64,000 nt of DNA from the NCBI RefSeq assembly GCF_051401765.1, contig NC_135073.1:2232001-2296000 (forward strand), read 5' to 3'. This stretch comes from Calliopsis andreniformis (lineage: Eukaryota > Arthropoda > Insecta > Hymenoptera > Andrenidae). Positions 13,101-25,677 of this stretch are shown piece after piece. The position numbers and the translations under genes were made by a program. Under the pieces are notes generated by a model. The model ran no database searches. It was not told the DNA's origin and worked only from the letters and a program-made list of their open reading frames with translations. Numbering within the stretch: position 1 is the first letter of the stretch; each line of letters begins with the position of its first letter.

Positions 13101-16100
13101 TTTGATTTCACTCGTCATACAAATCGTCTGTATTTAATATGGAGCGATTTCTTTATTTTCGTATATCTTGTAAACGCCAAACGTTGTACTTCGCTGCACG
13201 TGTAGTTTTTTTATACTCAAAGTCAAAGTTCTTGAAAACGAAGTAAGATATCAATAAAATTGTTGGAAATGCATGAAACACACTTTCATTTATACTAATT
13301 GATATCAAATATTATTCTCATCAGTATTTATAAACCTTATGCAGTAATCATCTAAAATAAGGTCTACAGTCAAAACTACACTAGAAAATTTTAGTTGAAG
13401 CGTAATTTATGTATTTCTCATAATATGAAACTGTTCAAGTACTTGTGCACGATAGTGGACTTCATCAGGTAAAATCGCTATCTTTCTGTTAATTAGCTGC
13501 TAACACCTTATGTATAGAACAGGCCATTTAAGTGGGAATATCTGAATTGTCCGTTATTTATGATCGTTTCAAAATAGTTTTTAAAATTAAACTGACAAAT
13601 TCAGTAAGAGTAAAATAGTAAATTGAAACACCTACCATAATGTACCATTCCATTTGTTTGATTTCACAATATTTTCCATTTCCTATGGCGTAATTGAAGC
13701 ACATGCTGGAGTAATTTTATACCTCATATACCCTGATGTTGTAGGTCATCTAGAATATATCGCTTGAAATTTCGACTAGAAATACTGAAAAAGTCTAATG
13801 TCGCATGTCAGCTTTCAATGATGCATATCATAATAAGTAAATTCATGAACTCGTGTTTGAACATGAATTCATGATTCAGAAACTGTTAGATAATGTTAGA
13901 AATATTATCAGTATTTCAAAGTAAAACAAACAAAATGGTACATTATTTTAAGTAATTAAATCTATCAACCTTTCTAAAGATATAGAAAAGTATATTTGAT
14001 TCCCTTTAAAATGTTGAAATATGTTAATCTTAAAAATTGTTTCTAAAATTGTATCGTTTCATATGCCATTCAGAGTAATACAGTCATTATATTTACATGT
14101 TCCTATTCAACATCTCATTCACGGAAGACGTGAATTCGTCTTTAGGGCTATATACATTTTTTAGCGTATTATTAACAATGTATTAAATGTACTACTCTGT
14201 ATACTATTAGAATCGGTATGGTTAATGGATAACTTACAAAAATATTACTCTGCTCAGAGATGTCCAAGCTTGATAAGTTAGTACAGTGAATCGAAAATGC
14301 ATTGTTTATTAGGTAAAGTGACATTTTACCAATTAAACAAAGAAGGCATAGAGGTAACTTGTACGGAAAAAATTTACTCTGCTTCCATATTTAATAACGT
14401 TCTGTGTTTACAAATTGTGGATTATAGTTGACCCCTGATTATTTTCTTTTAATATCCAGAATGTAAAATGTAAATCTACGAAGGTCATACTTTGAATGTT
14501 AACAAAAAATTTGTTACGCTTACATAGGATACTTATACTTTTTTAGAAGGGGAGAATCCTAGAAGTGAAACCCCATCGTCGAATACAACGACGAATTCCA
14601 ATTCTAACGCTGGAAATACGACACCAACTTCTCAAACTACTACGATACCCACGAACACCACCTCGGGTCCAGACGAAGAGGAAGTCGAACCTCCAGCCGT
14701 GGTCGTTTATTTGGTAGAACCGTTTTCACTCGGAGGTCCTGAAGACCCTGATCGTCGAAGACTTGCCATTTTAGCTTTGTTACGCGCCTATGCTGCTGCA
14801 CTCAACAGTATGCCTGAAAACATTAGATCTAACATCAACGTCCAGGTAAGATTTCATTATTTGCGTTATGAAATGAAAATAAAATATGGTGTGTTCATTG
14901 TAAATAGGAGAACAAAATTTGCAATATGTGTCTTTGAAAAATGGGGAAAAATTGTATAGAATAAAACTTTCTTTAAAAAATAAAAAGTACTTTATATTTT
15001 TTAACAGTAAAAATATATTTATACTTAAATTTCTTATTTATCTTTTTTTATGTTTAAATAGTATTTTTTTTTTTGCTTTTATTATAATCGACACATAAAT
15101 AATTATAACATGCTCTCACATTAATTTGTAATATAACTGTTAAAGTATCTTCTATTAGGATTTAATTATATCTTGCAGTATTGTACCTGAATTACTTGTA
15201 ACATATTTAATTAATATTTGAAAATGCAAAAATATGATATTCATTTATTTATTTACAGCAGTTAATGTCATAAAATTATATAAAATGTTTTGAATGATAT
15301 GTATTTGTTCCCAGTTAATATCCTTGGAAAGCATAATGGAGCTAGGTCGAGCCAGGGAAAGGCGGAAGATCCAAGACGAGATGAGAGCCTTAGCCTTAAA
15401 CGTGTTCCTACAGGGCCGGCGATTGTTAAATTACAACTCCATGGTAAAAAGTCTCACTGGCTTTGGTACTGCTGCTGCGGCAGACCTTTTCCTTAAGAAT
15501 AAAGACGTAAGAGACTTTGCATTTTTTAAATCTTCCGTCCAATGAGCTCCTGTTAACGATTAAATTGGTAGTTCCTGTCTTGTTTCTGCTGATTGATTCC
15601 AATTGATAAAAAGAGTAGCAAAAAATAAACAGACCATGAATCAATCGTTTTCAGTCTTATAGTAATACTCTTGCAACTATACATCAGGAACGAAACCGAG
15701 CTCCATATCGGTTGTATGCACCGGCCTACGTCCTGGCTCCCTTAAGAGCGAAAAGCGAAGCACCGGAATCCTTTGGCATTGCTGGACCAGAAGAGTGCGC
15801 AGTTCTGTACCTTAGCTACTGCCTCAGTGAAGACCAATCCTGGCTGCTCGCAGTTGCTACCGATGATAGGGGTGAAATATTTGAGACGGCTACTATCAAC
15901 ATTGACATACCCAATAGGAAAAGAAGAAAACGTGTTTCTGCTAGACGAATAGGGCTACAAAAGTTGATGGACTTCATACTTGGTGTGATGTCTCAAGGTG
16001 TAAGTATTATGTAACATATATAACATCTGAAACTGTTCTAAATTCTAAATAATGTTAACACTTAGCCAACCGAATGGGGAAATCTCTCCATTACTCGTGG

Positions 16101-17552
16101 CGCGCGCGGTTCGCTAAGTGTTAATAATTTGATAAATTACTTACACGTAGGTACAGCCTTGGAGATTAGTAGTAGGTCGCGTGGGACGCATAGGACATGG
16201 AGAACTGAAGGGATGGAGTTGGTTGTTATCTAGGAAAGCGCTTTTAAAAGCCTCGAAGCATCTAAAAGAAATATGTGGTCAATGCAGTCTCCTATATCCA
16301 TCAGCAGCGCCTTGTGTTCTCAGCGCATGTTTAGTTTCACTTGAGCCAGACTCTACCCTGAGATTGATGGCTGATCAGTTCACACCCGATGAAAGATTCA
16401 GCCAGGCGTCGGTAAATTGCCAATTATCTACACCGCAGGATGTTACGTGCACTCATATTCTTGTCTTTCCCACGTCTGCTACTACTCAGGTAAATTTAGG
16501 CAAAATATTAATCACTATCCTAAAGAGTTGAACAGAATTTTAATATAATTTGTTCAATCTAGTCGTCACAGACGGCATTTCAAGAACAGCACATCAATGG
16601 ACCAGAATTAGGGGATGATGAACTGTTTCCCGCTTTAAACGATGACATGCCAGAAGGTATGGAAGGTATGGGAGACTTCAATGACATTTTTAACATATGG
16701 CCAGAGGCTGGCGTTGGTGGAGGACAAAGTCCTGGTGGCAGTCCGCATCGTCCTGAGGAATCCCCACTAGGTGGAGATGGTGGTGGTTCAGGTTTAGGCA
16801 ATCACGATGGTCCGGGTAGTCCATTTCCCTGTAGTAATACTCCAAGAGTAAGTTAAATTCAAGTAAAATATATCAATTCCAATAATTATATTGCTACTAT
16901 TATTAAGTGACTTACGTCTTTTTACCTTTACTTAAATTAAAATGTTATTTAAATTAAATTTAGCATCATAGCAGTAAACAAATTTAAAATGTCAAGGCAT
17001 ATTTATTAATATTATATAATTCTGAAATTATTAATAAATAGGTAGCAGTTGCTGAACAAACAGAAGAGGTTGGAACATTGCTACAGCAACCGCTTGCTCT
17101 TGGTTACTTAGTATCCACTGCACCAACAGGACGAATGCCACCATGGTTTTGGTCAGCTTGCCCTCACCTCGAAGGCGTTTGCCCAGTGTTTTTGAAGAAT
17201 GCCTTACACTTGCATAGTCCAGCAATACAGCAAAATAGTGACGATCTACTACAACAGCAAAGTGCACTCACCGCTCATCCACTAGACTCGCAGTATACCA
17301 CCGATGTGCTCAGGTGCATATTGACTCATATTATTCCAATTACTTTTAAAATGCAAAATTGGTGGCTAAGAAGCACTTAATTTATCCGAAATTATTAATT
17401 ACTATAATATAATTTTTAGATACGTATTGGAAGGGTACAATGCGTTGTCGTGGCTCGCAGTGGATGCGAACACGAAGGATCGACTATCTTGCTTGCCAGT
17501 GCATGTGCAAGCACTCATGCAGCTCTACCATGCTGCGGCAGCTCTCGTCTGA
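4175..17552 (+). CDS. skd: Mediator complex subunit 13 (skuld), 15 exons, first exon missing
   Basis: Large subunit of the CDK8 kinase module, which binds core Mediator and controls RNA polymerase II transcription in the nucleus. Exons: 4175-4508, 5938-6106, 6205-6350, 6427-6856, 9341-9911, 9989-10195, 10268-11983, 12150-12501, 14547-14845, 15315-15506, 15688-15999, 16151-16489, 16563-16847, 17042-17313, 17420-17552. These total 5757 nt, an exact multiple of three, giving 1918 residues. The N-terminal MED13 domain is clear ([54 protein letters not shown]), as is a proline-rich [13 protein letters not shown] segment like the family's phosphodegron region. The PIWI-like middle domain includes [20 protein letters not shown], and the C-terminal domain includes [20 protein letters not shown] run of seven glutamines lies near residue 1280. 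The start codon is not in view; the first visible codon follows an acceptor at 4173-4174. Confidence 0.95.
4509..5937. other. skuld intron carrying a palindromic mariner relic
   Basis: An intron between the first two visible skuld exons, with a GTAAGT donor and a TTGCAG acceptor. Its only recognisable content is the mariner-derived element at 5139-5820. The rest is AT-rich with no supported gene. Confidence 0.8.
5139..5820. mobile_element. Mariner-derived foldback element with two opposed transposase fragments
   Basis: The left end GAGGGCCGATTGAAATGTAA and the right end are inverted copies with about two mismatches in 25 bases. On - the left arm decodes, with frame breaks, to DD34D mariner transposase pieces: HDNARSHT (second aspartate) and, downstream, [10 protein letters not shown] and the C-terminal region. 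On + the right arm, around 5600-5700, decodes to [17 protein letters not shown], the conserved mariner C-terminus. The two 3' halves therefore point outward from a centre near 5560-5590. Stops and frameshifts show the transposase is dead. The inferred origin is an inverted internal rearrangement of one mariner or two abutting copies. Confidence 0.85.
7838..8040. other. GC-rich island inside a skuld intron
   Basis: About 200 bases are sharply richer in G and C than the surrounding intron. They include ATGCGACCCCCGGGGGTTGG and a later CCCCCAGGTGGGTAATTTC. An open frame on + (7795-8094) crosses the island, but its product matches nothing I know. It is most likely a fragment of a retrotransposon or SINE-like repeat; a regulatory island or a small nested exon is also possible. 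Confidence 0.4.
8788..9047. mobile_element. Foldback MITE in skuld intron
   Basis: The left arm begins GGACTATAACTCTATTCC and the right arm ends with its inverted copy (GAAATAGAGTTATAATCC). Complementarity continues inward: the stretch CTATCATTCTATTGTACAAT near 8850 pairs with a matching stretch near 8985-9005. Thus most of the 260 bases folds into one long hairpin. There is no coding capacity, so it is a non-autonomous inverted-repeat element. Confidence 0.75.
12502..14546. other. skuld intron (2.0 kb) with mariner-like relic
   Basis: An intron with a GTACGT donor and a TTTTTTAG acceptor. The stretch from about 13514 to 13900 resembles parts of the element at 34381-35890, including GTGGGAATATCTGAATTG near the end and a shared block around GAAATTTCGACTAGAAATAC. 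The rest shows nothing recognisable. Confidence 0.6.
13514..13900. mobile_element. Fragment of a mariner-like element related to the 34.4 kb copy
   Basis: The order and orientation of matching blocks parallel the copy at 34381-35890: an end-like block ATTTAAGTGGGAATATCTG, then a block with GCTTTCAATGATGCATATCA matching GCTTTCAATGATATGTAGCA near 35379. No transposase frame survives. The outer limit on the right is uncertain. Confidence 0.5.
16055..16124. mobile_element. 70-bp TTAA-flanked miniature inverted-repeat element
   Basis: It starts TTAACACTTAGCCAACC and ends GGTTCGCTAAGTGTTAA, nearly perfect inverted copies enclosing a GC-rich centre with GGCGCGCGCGG. It sits in the intron between the skuld exons ending at 15999 and starting at 16151. 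TTAA at both outer ends suggests a piggyBac-type non-autonomous element. Confidence 0.75.
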
Positions 17553-19314
17553 CCCACACCCTCTCCCATCGTAGTGCAGTATGTGCACCTCTCTCACGCA
17601 CTTCTTAACCATACCGTCACTTGGGGCTTTACGAGAGCAACTGATTTCCTACATCCGTCTTGAACTGTACGTTAGCGACTCTGTGAAATAACTGATAGAG
17701 AGACACCAAATAAGTCAACTTTGACTAAATCATCGAACACAATCCTTTAATCGCGAGATACACCAAGACTTTTTTTACTCAACTTTGTTTTTTAAATCAA
17801 TGCATGATACACGATCGAATCATTTTAAAACCATCACAACTATTTAGCGTACAGACTCAATGATGACAATTAGTAAAATATACTTAGTCTTTTTAAAGCG
17901 AGATCCTTTCCGTGTAATTTGACCAGACAGATAAAATAGAAGATTGTACTTTATGTTCTACCACTAATCGTAAAAAAAGAGAAAGGAAAGACGGAAAAAT
18001 TACTAATTAACGACCATGCATTGCCACATACCAAATGGAGTCGAATGAAAGTCGGAATTGTATGTAATGATACGATGAACAAGAGAGATTGAAGAAACGA
18101 ATGAAGATGAAAGAAAGGATGAGAGAATGAAAGCAAAAATGTGAAAGTGAGAAAGAAGTAGAATGTATGTGAAAGATAGAGAGAAGGAAGAACAAAAGAG
18201 AGTGCGTTAAGAGAAGCCAACTTTCAATTGCCTCTCTGTCGATAGATAGTTCAATTACAAATCAGAATCTCTAGAAAATTGTGTAACCAAAATGTTTTTA
18301 ATTGTAAATTGAATTTTGTACAAAGCTTTTATTATTAATAACGACGAAGTAATATAAATGATATTACGTTGTTTTTTAATTTTATATAGATGATGTAAAT
18401 GAGAGAGAGAAAGAAAAAGAACGAGAGGGTCGTGAGAGAGAGAAAAAGAATGTGAAAGAGCGAGAGGAGAAAGAGAGACAGAGAGAGCAGAAAGGAGAGG
18501 CGATACTTCTTTTTTACAACTATAATGCCTCGTACAAGCCCCTGGTGTGAGATAAGTATGACAATTATATAATATTATATTATATTGTATTATGCTCGCG
18601 CGGCACTGGGTCACTGTTATCGTGTTTCCTGGACCCGTTAGCGCAAACTTTTCGATGCTGTTTGACAAATTTTATTCGAATTAGGTGACCTCTATTATAA
18701 TATTATACATACGATTAATAGTGTAAAATAATTGTTTTTAAATAATTTATGAAGTGAGACATCGCCGAGGTATTAGCTGATTGAGAATGAACGAAAGACG
18801 TGAGAATTTAAAAAAAGGAGGAATGAGTGTATGTACGTGCACGCTTGCATACGTGCGTATGTGTGAAAGAAAAAGATTTGTTCTCTGCTAACTTAGGGAA
18901 ACAAAAAAATGATTTAACGTATGAAAACGAAAATTGTGCAAGTGGAACGTAGCGATAAAAAGAAAATATATATGAGGGAAAGAAATGAATAAAAAGACAA
19001 GAAGAGAATACAGGGCGCGTCTGAATGGAAATCGACACGGTGACTAGTTGTGTCAGTCATATAGTACAAATATGTCTTGTACATAGCAATCCCTGATCCT
19101 TTCCTTCCCGATAAAACTAATTTTTTAATTTACTTACATACTACACTTTTACTGTATTTATAGTAATTTATTATCTGGGTAGAATATCAGTACTGGGATT
19201 ATTATTATTATTATTATTATTATTGATTATCGTTGTCATCGTCATCATCATCATTATTATTATATTAATATTATAAAATACAGTTTTATATGCGTGTGTA
19301 TATATGTAGTATAA
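17553..19314 (+). other. Probable skuld 3' UTR, with purine-rich and ATT-rich tracts
   Basis: Follows the skuld stop TGA at 17550-17552. From about 18060 to 18510 the + strand is strongly purine-rich with many GAGA and GAAAGA runs, and from 19200 a trinucleotide tract follows. No protein-like open frame is present. I infer a long 3' untranslated region because the sequence is continuous and ends before a truncated foldback repeat at 19315. The true poly(A) site cannot be placed. Confidence 0.45.
19200..19262. repeat. ATT/ATC trinucleotide microsatellite
   Basis: About ten ATT units are followed by an interrupted stretch of ATC/GTC and further ATT units. It is simple-sequence DNA, likely length-variable. 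Confidence 0.9.
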
Positions 19315-20700
19315 ACAGGGTGTCTGGAAAAGTTGTCCCATAATTGAAACATGTTGAGGAACTTTACGGTCATCAAAATATAAATGAATTCATATTTAGT
19401 AATTCTTTGTTATAGAGGTACAAGAAAACAAAAATTCATTGTTCGTTAGGGAAAATAGTTACAAATTCAGAAACAAATGAATGCTATGTCTGACTTATAA
19501 CTTTTTTTCTTTCTGTATATTTTATATGCAACAAATAAGTATAATAGATATTCAAAGATTCTTTTCTTATAAGAATAGACCTTCATCTACCAAAATATCA
19601 ACTGATTAAAATAATATATTAAATGCATTTCAAAATTTCACATCCAATCCTTACGATTTTCTCATATACCAATTGTCTTATGTAGTCCTTAAATTGACTA
19701 GAGCATTATGCAATGTTGCTTAACGAAGAACAAATTTTTGTAGTTTTAAATCAAATGTTTTTGAATCTATTGCTACCTCATCTTTGTTAGTACAGTATTA
19801 CCAATTTGGTTCCAACTTTTCCGAATACATTGTATATCACATATATATACTTACATATAATACATACATTATCATACAAACGTATATACATACATATATG
19901 GCTGTATACCTCATTTCGCGCGGGACACGCGTCTCAGTTTTAACGTGCAAACATTATAGAAATGCCTCGACAGAATGTATCCCTCTTCAAATTCCATAAA
20001 AATTTCATCTACTATTGAAAAATCTCATGAAAAAAGCGAGTTGTCACTGTGTATGGAGATTAAAGAATATAAATTATTTCTATTTGATGGTAGTATAGAT
20101 CAAATTAAATGATGCAATATTTCTTTTCAAGTATAGAGTTGAAGATATCGATTACTAAAACATTACATTATATCCTCCTTTACGCAATCATAAGTACCGA
20201 TAAAGTATTACTAGACAAGCTGGTGAAAAAGATAAATTTTTCAAAACATCTCTGATATATTTATAATATACATTTATAGATCGGTGTACACTTAATTTTG
20301 CTCTTATAATGAAATTATAAATTTCTCATCATTAGATATCGGTATGTATAAATATAATATATTATAAATATCACACATTTGTTTTTCGGTAAACGTATAT
20401 AATCATTTAATTCATTAGGCTGAAGAGACTAGCGTAATACACATAAAATGAACGCAGAAAAATGGAAACTATTTGCTTTATGCGTAAAGACGAGAGATTT
20501 TAAAAAAATATACTGAAAGTTTAACATAAGTAATATCATCGTTTTTTAAATGTAATATTTCAAAATTTGTTTCTTAAATTTATCAGGATTTTTAAGAGTC
20601 GCTTCTAAATGTTCACAGATCTTTCAGTTTTAAAATACCTTGAATTTTTTAGACAGTTCGCAAAAGGTAAAATATTTATCATACATTATTGCTAAATGGA
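19315..20700. other. Intergenic, 3' side of skuld and C1GALT1
   Basis: AT-rich sequence between two convergent genes. It begins with ACAGGGTGTCTGGAAAAGTT, which looks like one end of a foldback-family repeat without its partner. No gene, RNA or other element is supported. Part of it should be the 3' UTR of the - strand C1GALT1 gene. Confidence 0.6.
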
Positions 20701-22144
20701 CTAGTATTCGGTTGATATAGTGGTAGACTTATCCACTGTAAGTGTCTCCATGCCGTGTGTAATGCCATATGGCCTTAAGTGATAAATTAAGTACTCAAGG
20801 ACATACATCATATTAGGTGACACATAATGAAACGATATCGCACTATCAGAACAACAGTTAAGACCGTCTTTGGTATCATAATAAATGTACTTCCAGTACC
20901 AGAAATTCTTATCCACGTGATTAGGTATTAAGTGGTGTTCTGGGACAAAGGGAAAGAATCTTCCGCGACCATGTGGATCCCGAGTATCCATTGCTCTGAC
21001 GCCGACTTTCTCCAGGCACTTTCCCATTTCTACGTCTTCTGCACCTCCACTATCAGAACGGCACTTTGTTTTGTCAGGCACAGCCTCCTCCACAAATTTA
21101 CGTAAAGCTTCTTTACTAAGCACATATCCCGCACCACCGCTCATATATCCTTGTTTTACGAAAGGTTTAAACCTACATCCAAAGTATAGTGGTGAACTTG
21201 GATCGTAAGATGACAACATATACCGCAAATTTTCTACAATCACGTATCTGAAAACATTATTAAAATTTAATTTTGGAATTTTAATTATTTATAAACTTAT
21301 AAAATAGTAATACAATCCTCAAAACTAATTAAAATGTATATATACTAACGTGTCATCATCAGCCTTCATGAACCAATCTGCTTTGTCTTTGTACTTCTCA
21401 TATGCATACTTAAATGCTTCTTTGGTTTTAGCCCATAAGTTATCCCTTCCTTCTTTTACTGGTAAAACTACTGTAGGTAAATTTGCGTCTATGCAAAGAA
21501 AAATTTGATAATGTTAGTTGATGTCCATCTATTTTTATATCATTTAATATTCATTGTTATAATAATTCACCTTCAGCAGAACTCATAAATAATAGAATAT
21601 TGCAACGTTTACCCCACGTTGCTTTCACATGTTGCGCTTTACTCTGATGATTTTTTGGACCAGTCATAACCCAGCAAAGCACACGTATTTTCTTTGCAAG
21701 ATCTTGTGCAATTTTATCTTCGCCTCTATGGAAATCTTCATCTTCACCGTGAAATTTTACCTCTGTTTCAGGTCCAACCTAGTATACTTGCAAGTATATT
21801 AATTAAATAGGAACGTACTTTTTAATAAAAATGTATAAATTGTACATCTTGTATTCACCTCTGATTCCAATTCTGAATAATGATGTGGGTCTCTTGAAAG
21901 CATAAAACTGGTTGGAAATAAATTAAACATATATGGCACATCTTTTGTGGATGTTATTAAAAGACACGCTGAGAGAAATCCAAAAATTATACCAGCAATA
22001 AGAGTCAATACAAAATGTTTACCACTTCTAACAACTAGAATAAAGAATAAATATTAGTTAATGGAAAAAATAGTCTGTATCTTTTTACCATACAGATAAA
22101 ATTATCGTTTTACCATTAATATTTGGAAGTCTTTGCCGAACCAT
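20701..22144 (-). CDS. C1GALT1: Core 1 beta-1,3-galactosyltransferase (C1GALT1 / T-synthase), 5 exons
   Basis: Adds galactose to O-linked GalNAc on glycoproteins in the Golgi to make the core 1 (T) structure. Exons in transcript order: 22114-22144, 21859-22034, 21571-21778, 21350-21488, 20701-21247; 1101 nt, 366 residues, close to the usual family length. The layout is that of a type II membrane protein: a short cytosolic start [12 protein letters not shown], then a membrane segment [19 protein letters not shown] (about residues 18-36). The catalytic domain contains [13 protein letters not shown], the metal-binding ADDDT motif, [35 protein letters not shown] and a C-terminal [13 protein letters not shown]. 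Exon phases fit throughout. Insects carry several C1GALT1 paralogues and I cannot tell which one this is. Confidence 0.95.
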
Positions 22145-23210
22145 GATAGAGGGACATGTAACTTTAATTTAGTAAACAACAAATGTCATAGCTGCATAAT
22201 GGTTCTGTTTTCATTTGTTAGTATTTTTAAGTACACACTGAATAATTTTTAGTCAAGTCTCTGCAATATAAAGATATGACTTTATAAATTTCATTAAAAA
22301 AGCTTATGTTTATTAGATATGATTAGCGTATATAGATAGTATACCTGAGAGTTTTATGAAGACATGAATACCAATCCAAAATTATCTCAACCATTTGAAA
22401 AATATATAATTCTTTAAGACAATGAACATGTCTCTGCTATGATGTTAAATCCAGTTTATTAGAATATTCTATGTTAAGAATATTGTCATCCTAAATCAAT
22501 GAGTTTCAAAGTAATATGTTAATAATCCATATTAAGTATAAAAATATTAATTATTAAGAAATTTTCTAATAAATCATGGAATATAATTAAAAGTTATAAT
22601 AAGTATATATAATAACATTATTCTGAGAAGTTGTCACTCATAGTTAATGTTACTCTGTGCTTACTAGTGATAATGAGATGTTTACAAAATAATACACTCG
22701 ATTAAGTACAACCTATTATATAATCATTACGTTAGATGAACAATAAATACACAAGCCAATGAAATTAAAGTATGCACACAATACAAGGTCACATACAGAA
22801 ATTGTATTGTGAAGATAACTATAATGGCAGGAAAGAAATACATATACACGTTTACATGGATTGCTAGAGACAGTATGGAACAATTCTGTTATCTTATCAT
22901 ACTTACATTAATCAAGCTCTACTTTTTAAGCAGAGTTTTTGTCTCATGATTACAATATAGAAAGCATTTAATTTTAAAACACTAATACCGACTAACAGGC
23001 AACTCTGAGAATCAACATGTATCAAATCGTTAATCTAAATGTCTTTACATTTAACATTAAGCCTGTCTATAAAATTATTCATAATGAAATTTGAATACTT
23101 CAAAGATGACGTTCTCAAAAAACCTCTTTTATTTCTCTTTGGACGTTTTTAAAACAAATGTTTACAATATCCCACTTTTACTAAATAAAAGGAAATACAA
23201 TGTACTAAAT

Positions 23211-23264
23211 ACTGTATATTAAACAGTATACTGTATATTAAACAGTATACTGTATATTAAACAA
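23211..23264. repeat. 19-bp tandem repeat, almost three units
   Basis: CTGTATATTAAACAGTATA occurs at 23212 and 23231 and begins again at 23250. Each unit is itself partly palindromic, with ACTGTATA and TATACTGT-like halves. Confidence 0.85.
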
Positions 23265-23894
23265 TTTTTGTTTTTCATACTTCCTATATAATGTCTGTTA
23301 TTATTACTGTATGTACATAATTTTTAATTGACAGAATCCTTAAATTTATATCTTACCTGTGTATATGACAGGAAGCAACTTTTAGACTAATTTTCTGCAG
23401 TATTACTATCTAATCAACCTAGACATCGAGCTGACGCTCGACAAAAGAATTCTAAGAACATAGCATACACCTCCGCCTATTTACTCTTGTACTTATTTTT
23501 AAGATGAATCGTTTATTCAGATGGAGCTTTTATATCACTTAGATGTAAGATTAAATACTTTGATAAGAAAGACACGAATTTATATACTTCGTATCATAGA
23601 ACAAACACGATTAAGTTTGCATTTCTCTTGATATGTTTTCCGTCAATAAAAGTCATGCATATGTACTCTGAGACAGTTTTACTTTAATTGATTAATAATT
23701 ATTTTAGAAAATTACATTTTATTGTTGTCTGTTAAATTGGTTACTAGATTATACATGAATTTACTACGATAATATCCAATATTCGATAAAACATTAAGAG
23801 AGACCATCTTTTTTTTTTGACGCAATTTTGAATCGTAAATCATAAAGCTGATTCAAAATATTACACTTCGTTTAGTCTTATCTGAAAGGATATA

Positions 23895-24040
23895 CAGGGT
23901 GTTTGGTTTGGTTTAGTTTGACTATAGGTTACAGGTGGGAGAAAATTTAAGAGGGAATTCTATACGTCAAAATAAGACGAAAATCAAGGATAATAAAATT
24001 GTGTTTGAACTTTCAGTTGTTAATTAGAAATGTACATACA
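23895..24040. mobile_element. Truncated left half of a foldback-family element
   Basis: It begins CAGGGTGTTTGG and contains GACGAAAATCAAGGATAATA, which are hallmark blocks shared with the copies at 37203 and 46335. No inverted partner arm follows, so only one arm remains. Confidence 0.6.
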
Positions 24041-24501
24041 TGTACAAATTTTTATTTTTATAGTATATTACAATAAATAATATTCATATTCAACATTACT
24101 TATCGTCATTTATCGATTATCATCCATTAACAAAATGAATTACGTAGATTATATATATAATATATATAAAATTTTATTCTAAAATATTTCTACATTAATA
24201 TACGAAAATATGTGTATATAATTCAATACACAGTAAAAAACATTGCAAATTTAAAGATCAATGTTAAGTCTCTCCGGTGTGAACTGACCCAAAGAGGTAT
24301 AGAAAAAATCTCGTCAAAATAAATCAATTTATACTATTTTAAACATCAAAATTACAAGGGAACAGTTTGCAATCTTGCGGTTTAGAATAAAATAAATCGG
24401 TAATAAAATTTTATTTAGTCCGATGGTCTAAATGTAAACAATACTCTAACTCTATCAGATTGGGTTATCAGTTTGTCAAATATGTTTCCTAATCCTGATT
24501 C

Positions 24502-24584
24502 ATTGAGCTATATACCTAATAGTTAAGTATTAATAAATAAATAAATAATTATTATATACCTAACAGTTAGGTATATAGCTCAAT
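24502..24584. repeat. 83-bp inverted repeat with 24-bp arms
   Basis: The left arm starts ATTGAGCTATATACCTAA and the right arm (24561-24584) is its inverted copy, with about two mismatches in 24. The AT-only loop includes TAAATAAATAAATAA. It is either a tiny MITE or a cruciform-forming sequence. It lies upstream of both neighbouring genes but far from either start. Confidence 0.8.
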
Positions 24585-25677
24585 GTCCTGACCAAAGAGT
24601 ATCAGAATCCTGACCGTTCCAGGGCTGTATTGGGCCTACACTTCTTGTCTACACTCTTTTCTTAATGTTAAAAAATTGTACAAAATCGCCTGTAGGCTCA
24701 ATAAGGCCTTGAAACGAAGATCAGTAGATACATAACACATCTAGTGATCCAACGTGTTCGAGTATCATTTATAGTCTACATCCTTCAGATTTTTTTTAAG
24801 CGTCGATCCTCGGATCCTCGAACCCAATGGAATTTTTACTACCAGTTTCTTTTGTTCAAATCAATGAGACCATTTTTTCCAGCGTTATATGATTCATTCT
24901 GACTTGATCTTATTGCATGTTTTTTGGGCTGATTCACACTTTAGGAACAGATATCGAGCGCTGGTTCCCGTGTGTTCACGGTTTTCTCGGGATTTTCAGT
25001 CATCGCGTCGATTGCCGATCACGCGATAGTGCGGGATTCCACTACTACTGTACATGCTCTCAACTCTCCAACAGTGAATATTTAGCCGGGGTGCAATGTG
25101 TTAACAATGTCCAAGTAATATTTTATGCTTACAAAAATCTAGATGTAACCTAAAAATGGTAATTATGCATAATAGTATTTTAACAGGAATTTTGTTGTTA
25201 ATCTTTTTTGCTAGTTTTGTGAGCAAAATAGCGCGAAATTTAAATATCACAAATACGAAATTTTAAGATAATATTCATGTTAACTGCAATTTTATGATTA
25301 TTTAGGTTATTTTTAATAACCAAATAAATGAATAAATAATAAAATAATGTATTAAAAAGAACAAATAATATTTACTACTACTTGTTCTCTGACAGCACTT
25401 AAATCTTTAACAGACAGTGTGAGATTGGCGCTAGTCAAAGGTGGTAAAAGCAACTCCCGTTTCGAATTATCAAGGATGGAATATGAAATGAACGAATCAA
25501 TTAAATCATAAATGAAACTTTCATCTTGAAAGGATACATAATTGGAATTGTGAAAGTAGCTATTCAATAATGTGTAATTTTTAAACTTAGAAACATTTGA
25601 AGCTGTCAGTGACGTTTTATAGCAATAATATGGACAATTTTTAAATAGAGCAATATTTATAATTTCGTCGAAATGAT

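Noticed and set aside
18007..19038. Several serine/leucine/phenylalanine-rich open frames on -
   Set aside because: They are the complement of the purine-rich tract after skuld, which yields long open frames by low complexity alone.
24917..25153. 78-codon open frame on + with cysteines
   Set aside because: It ends within sequence resembling a TTAA-type element terminus and has no known domain; more likely transposon debris.
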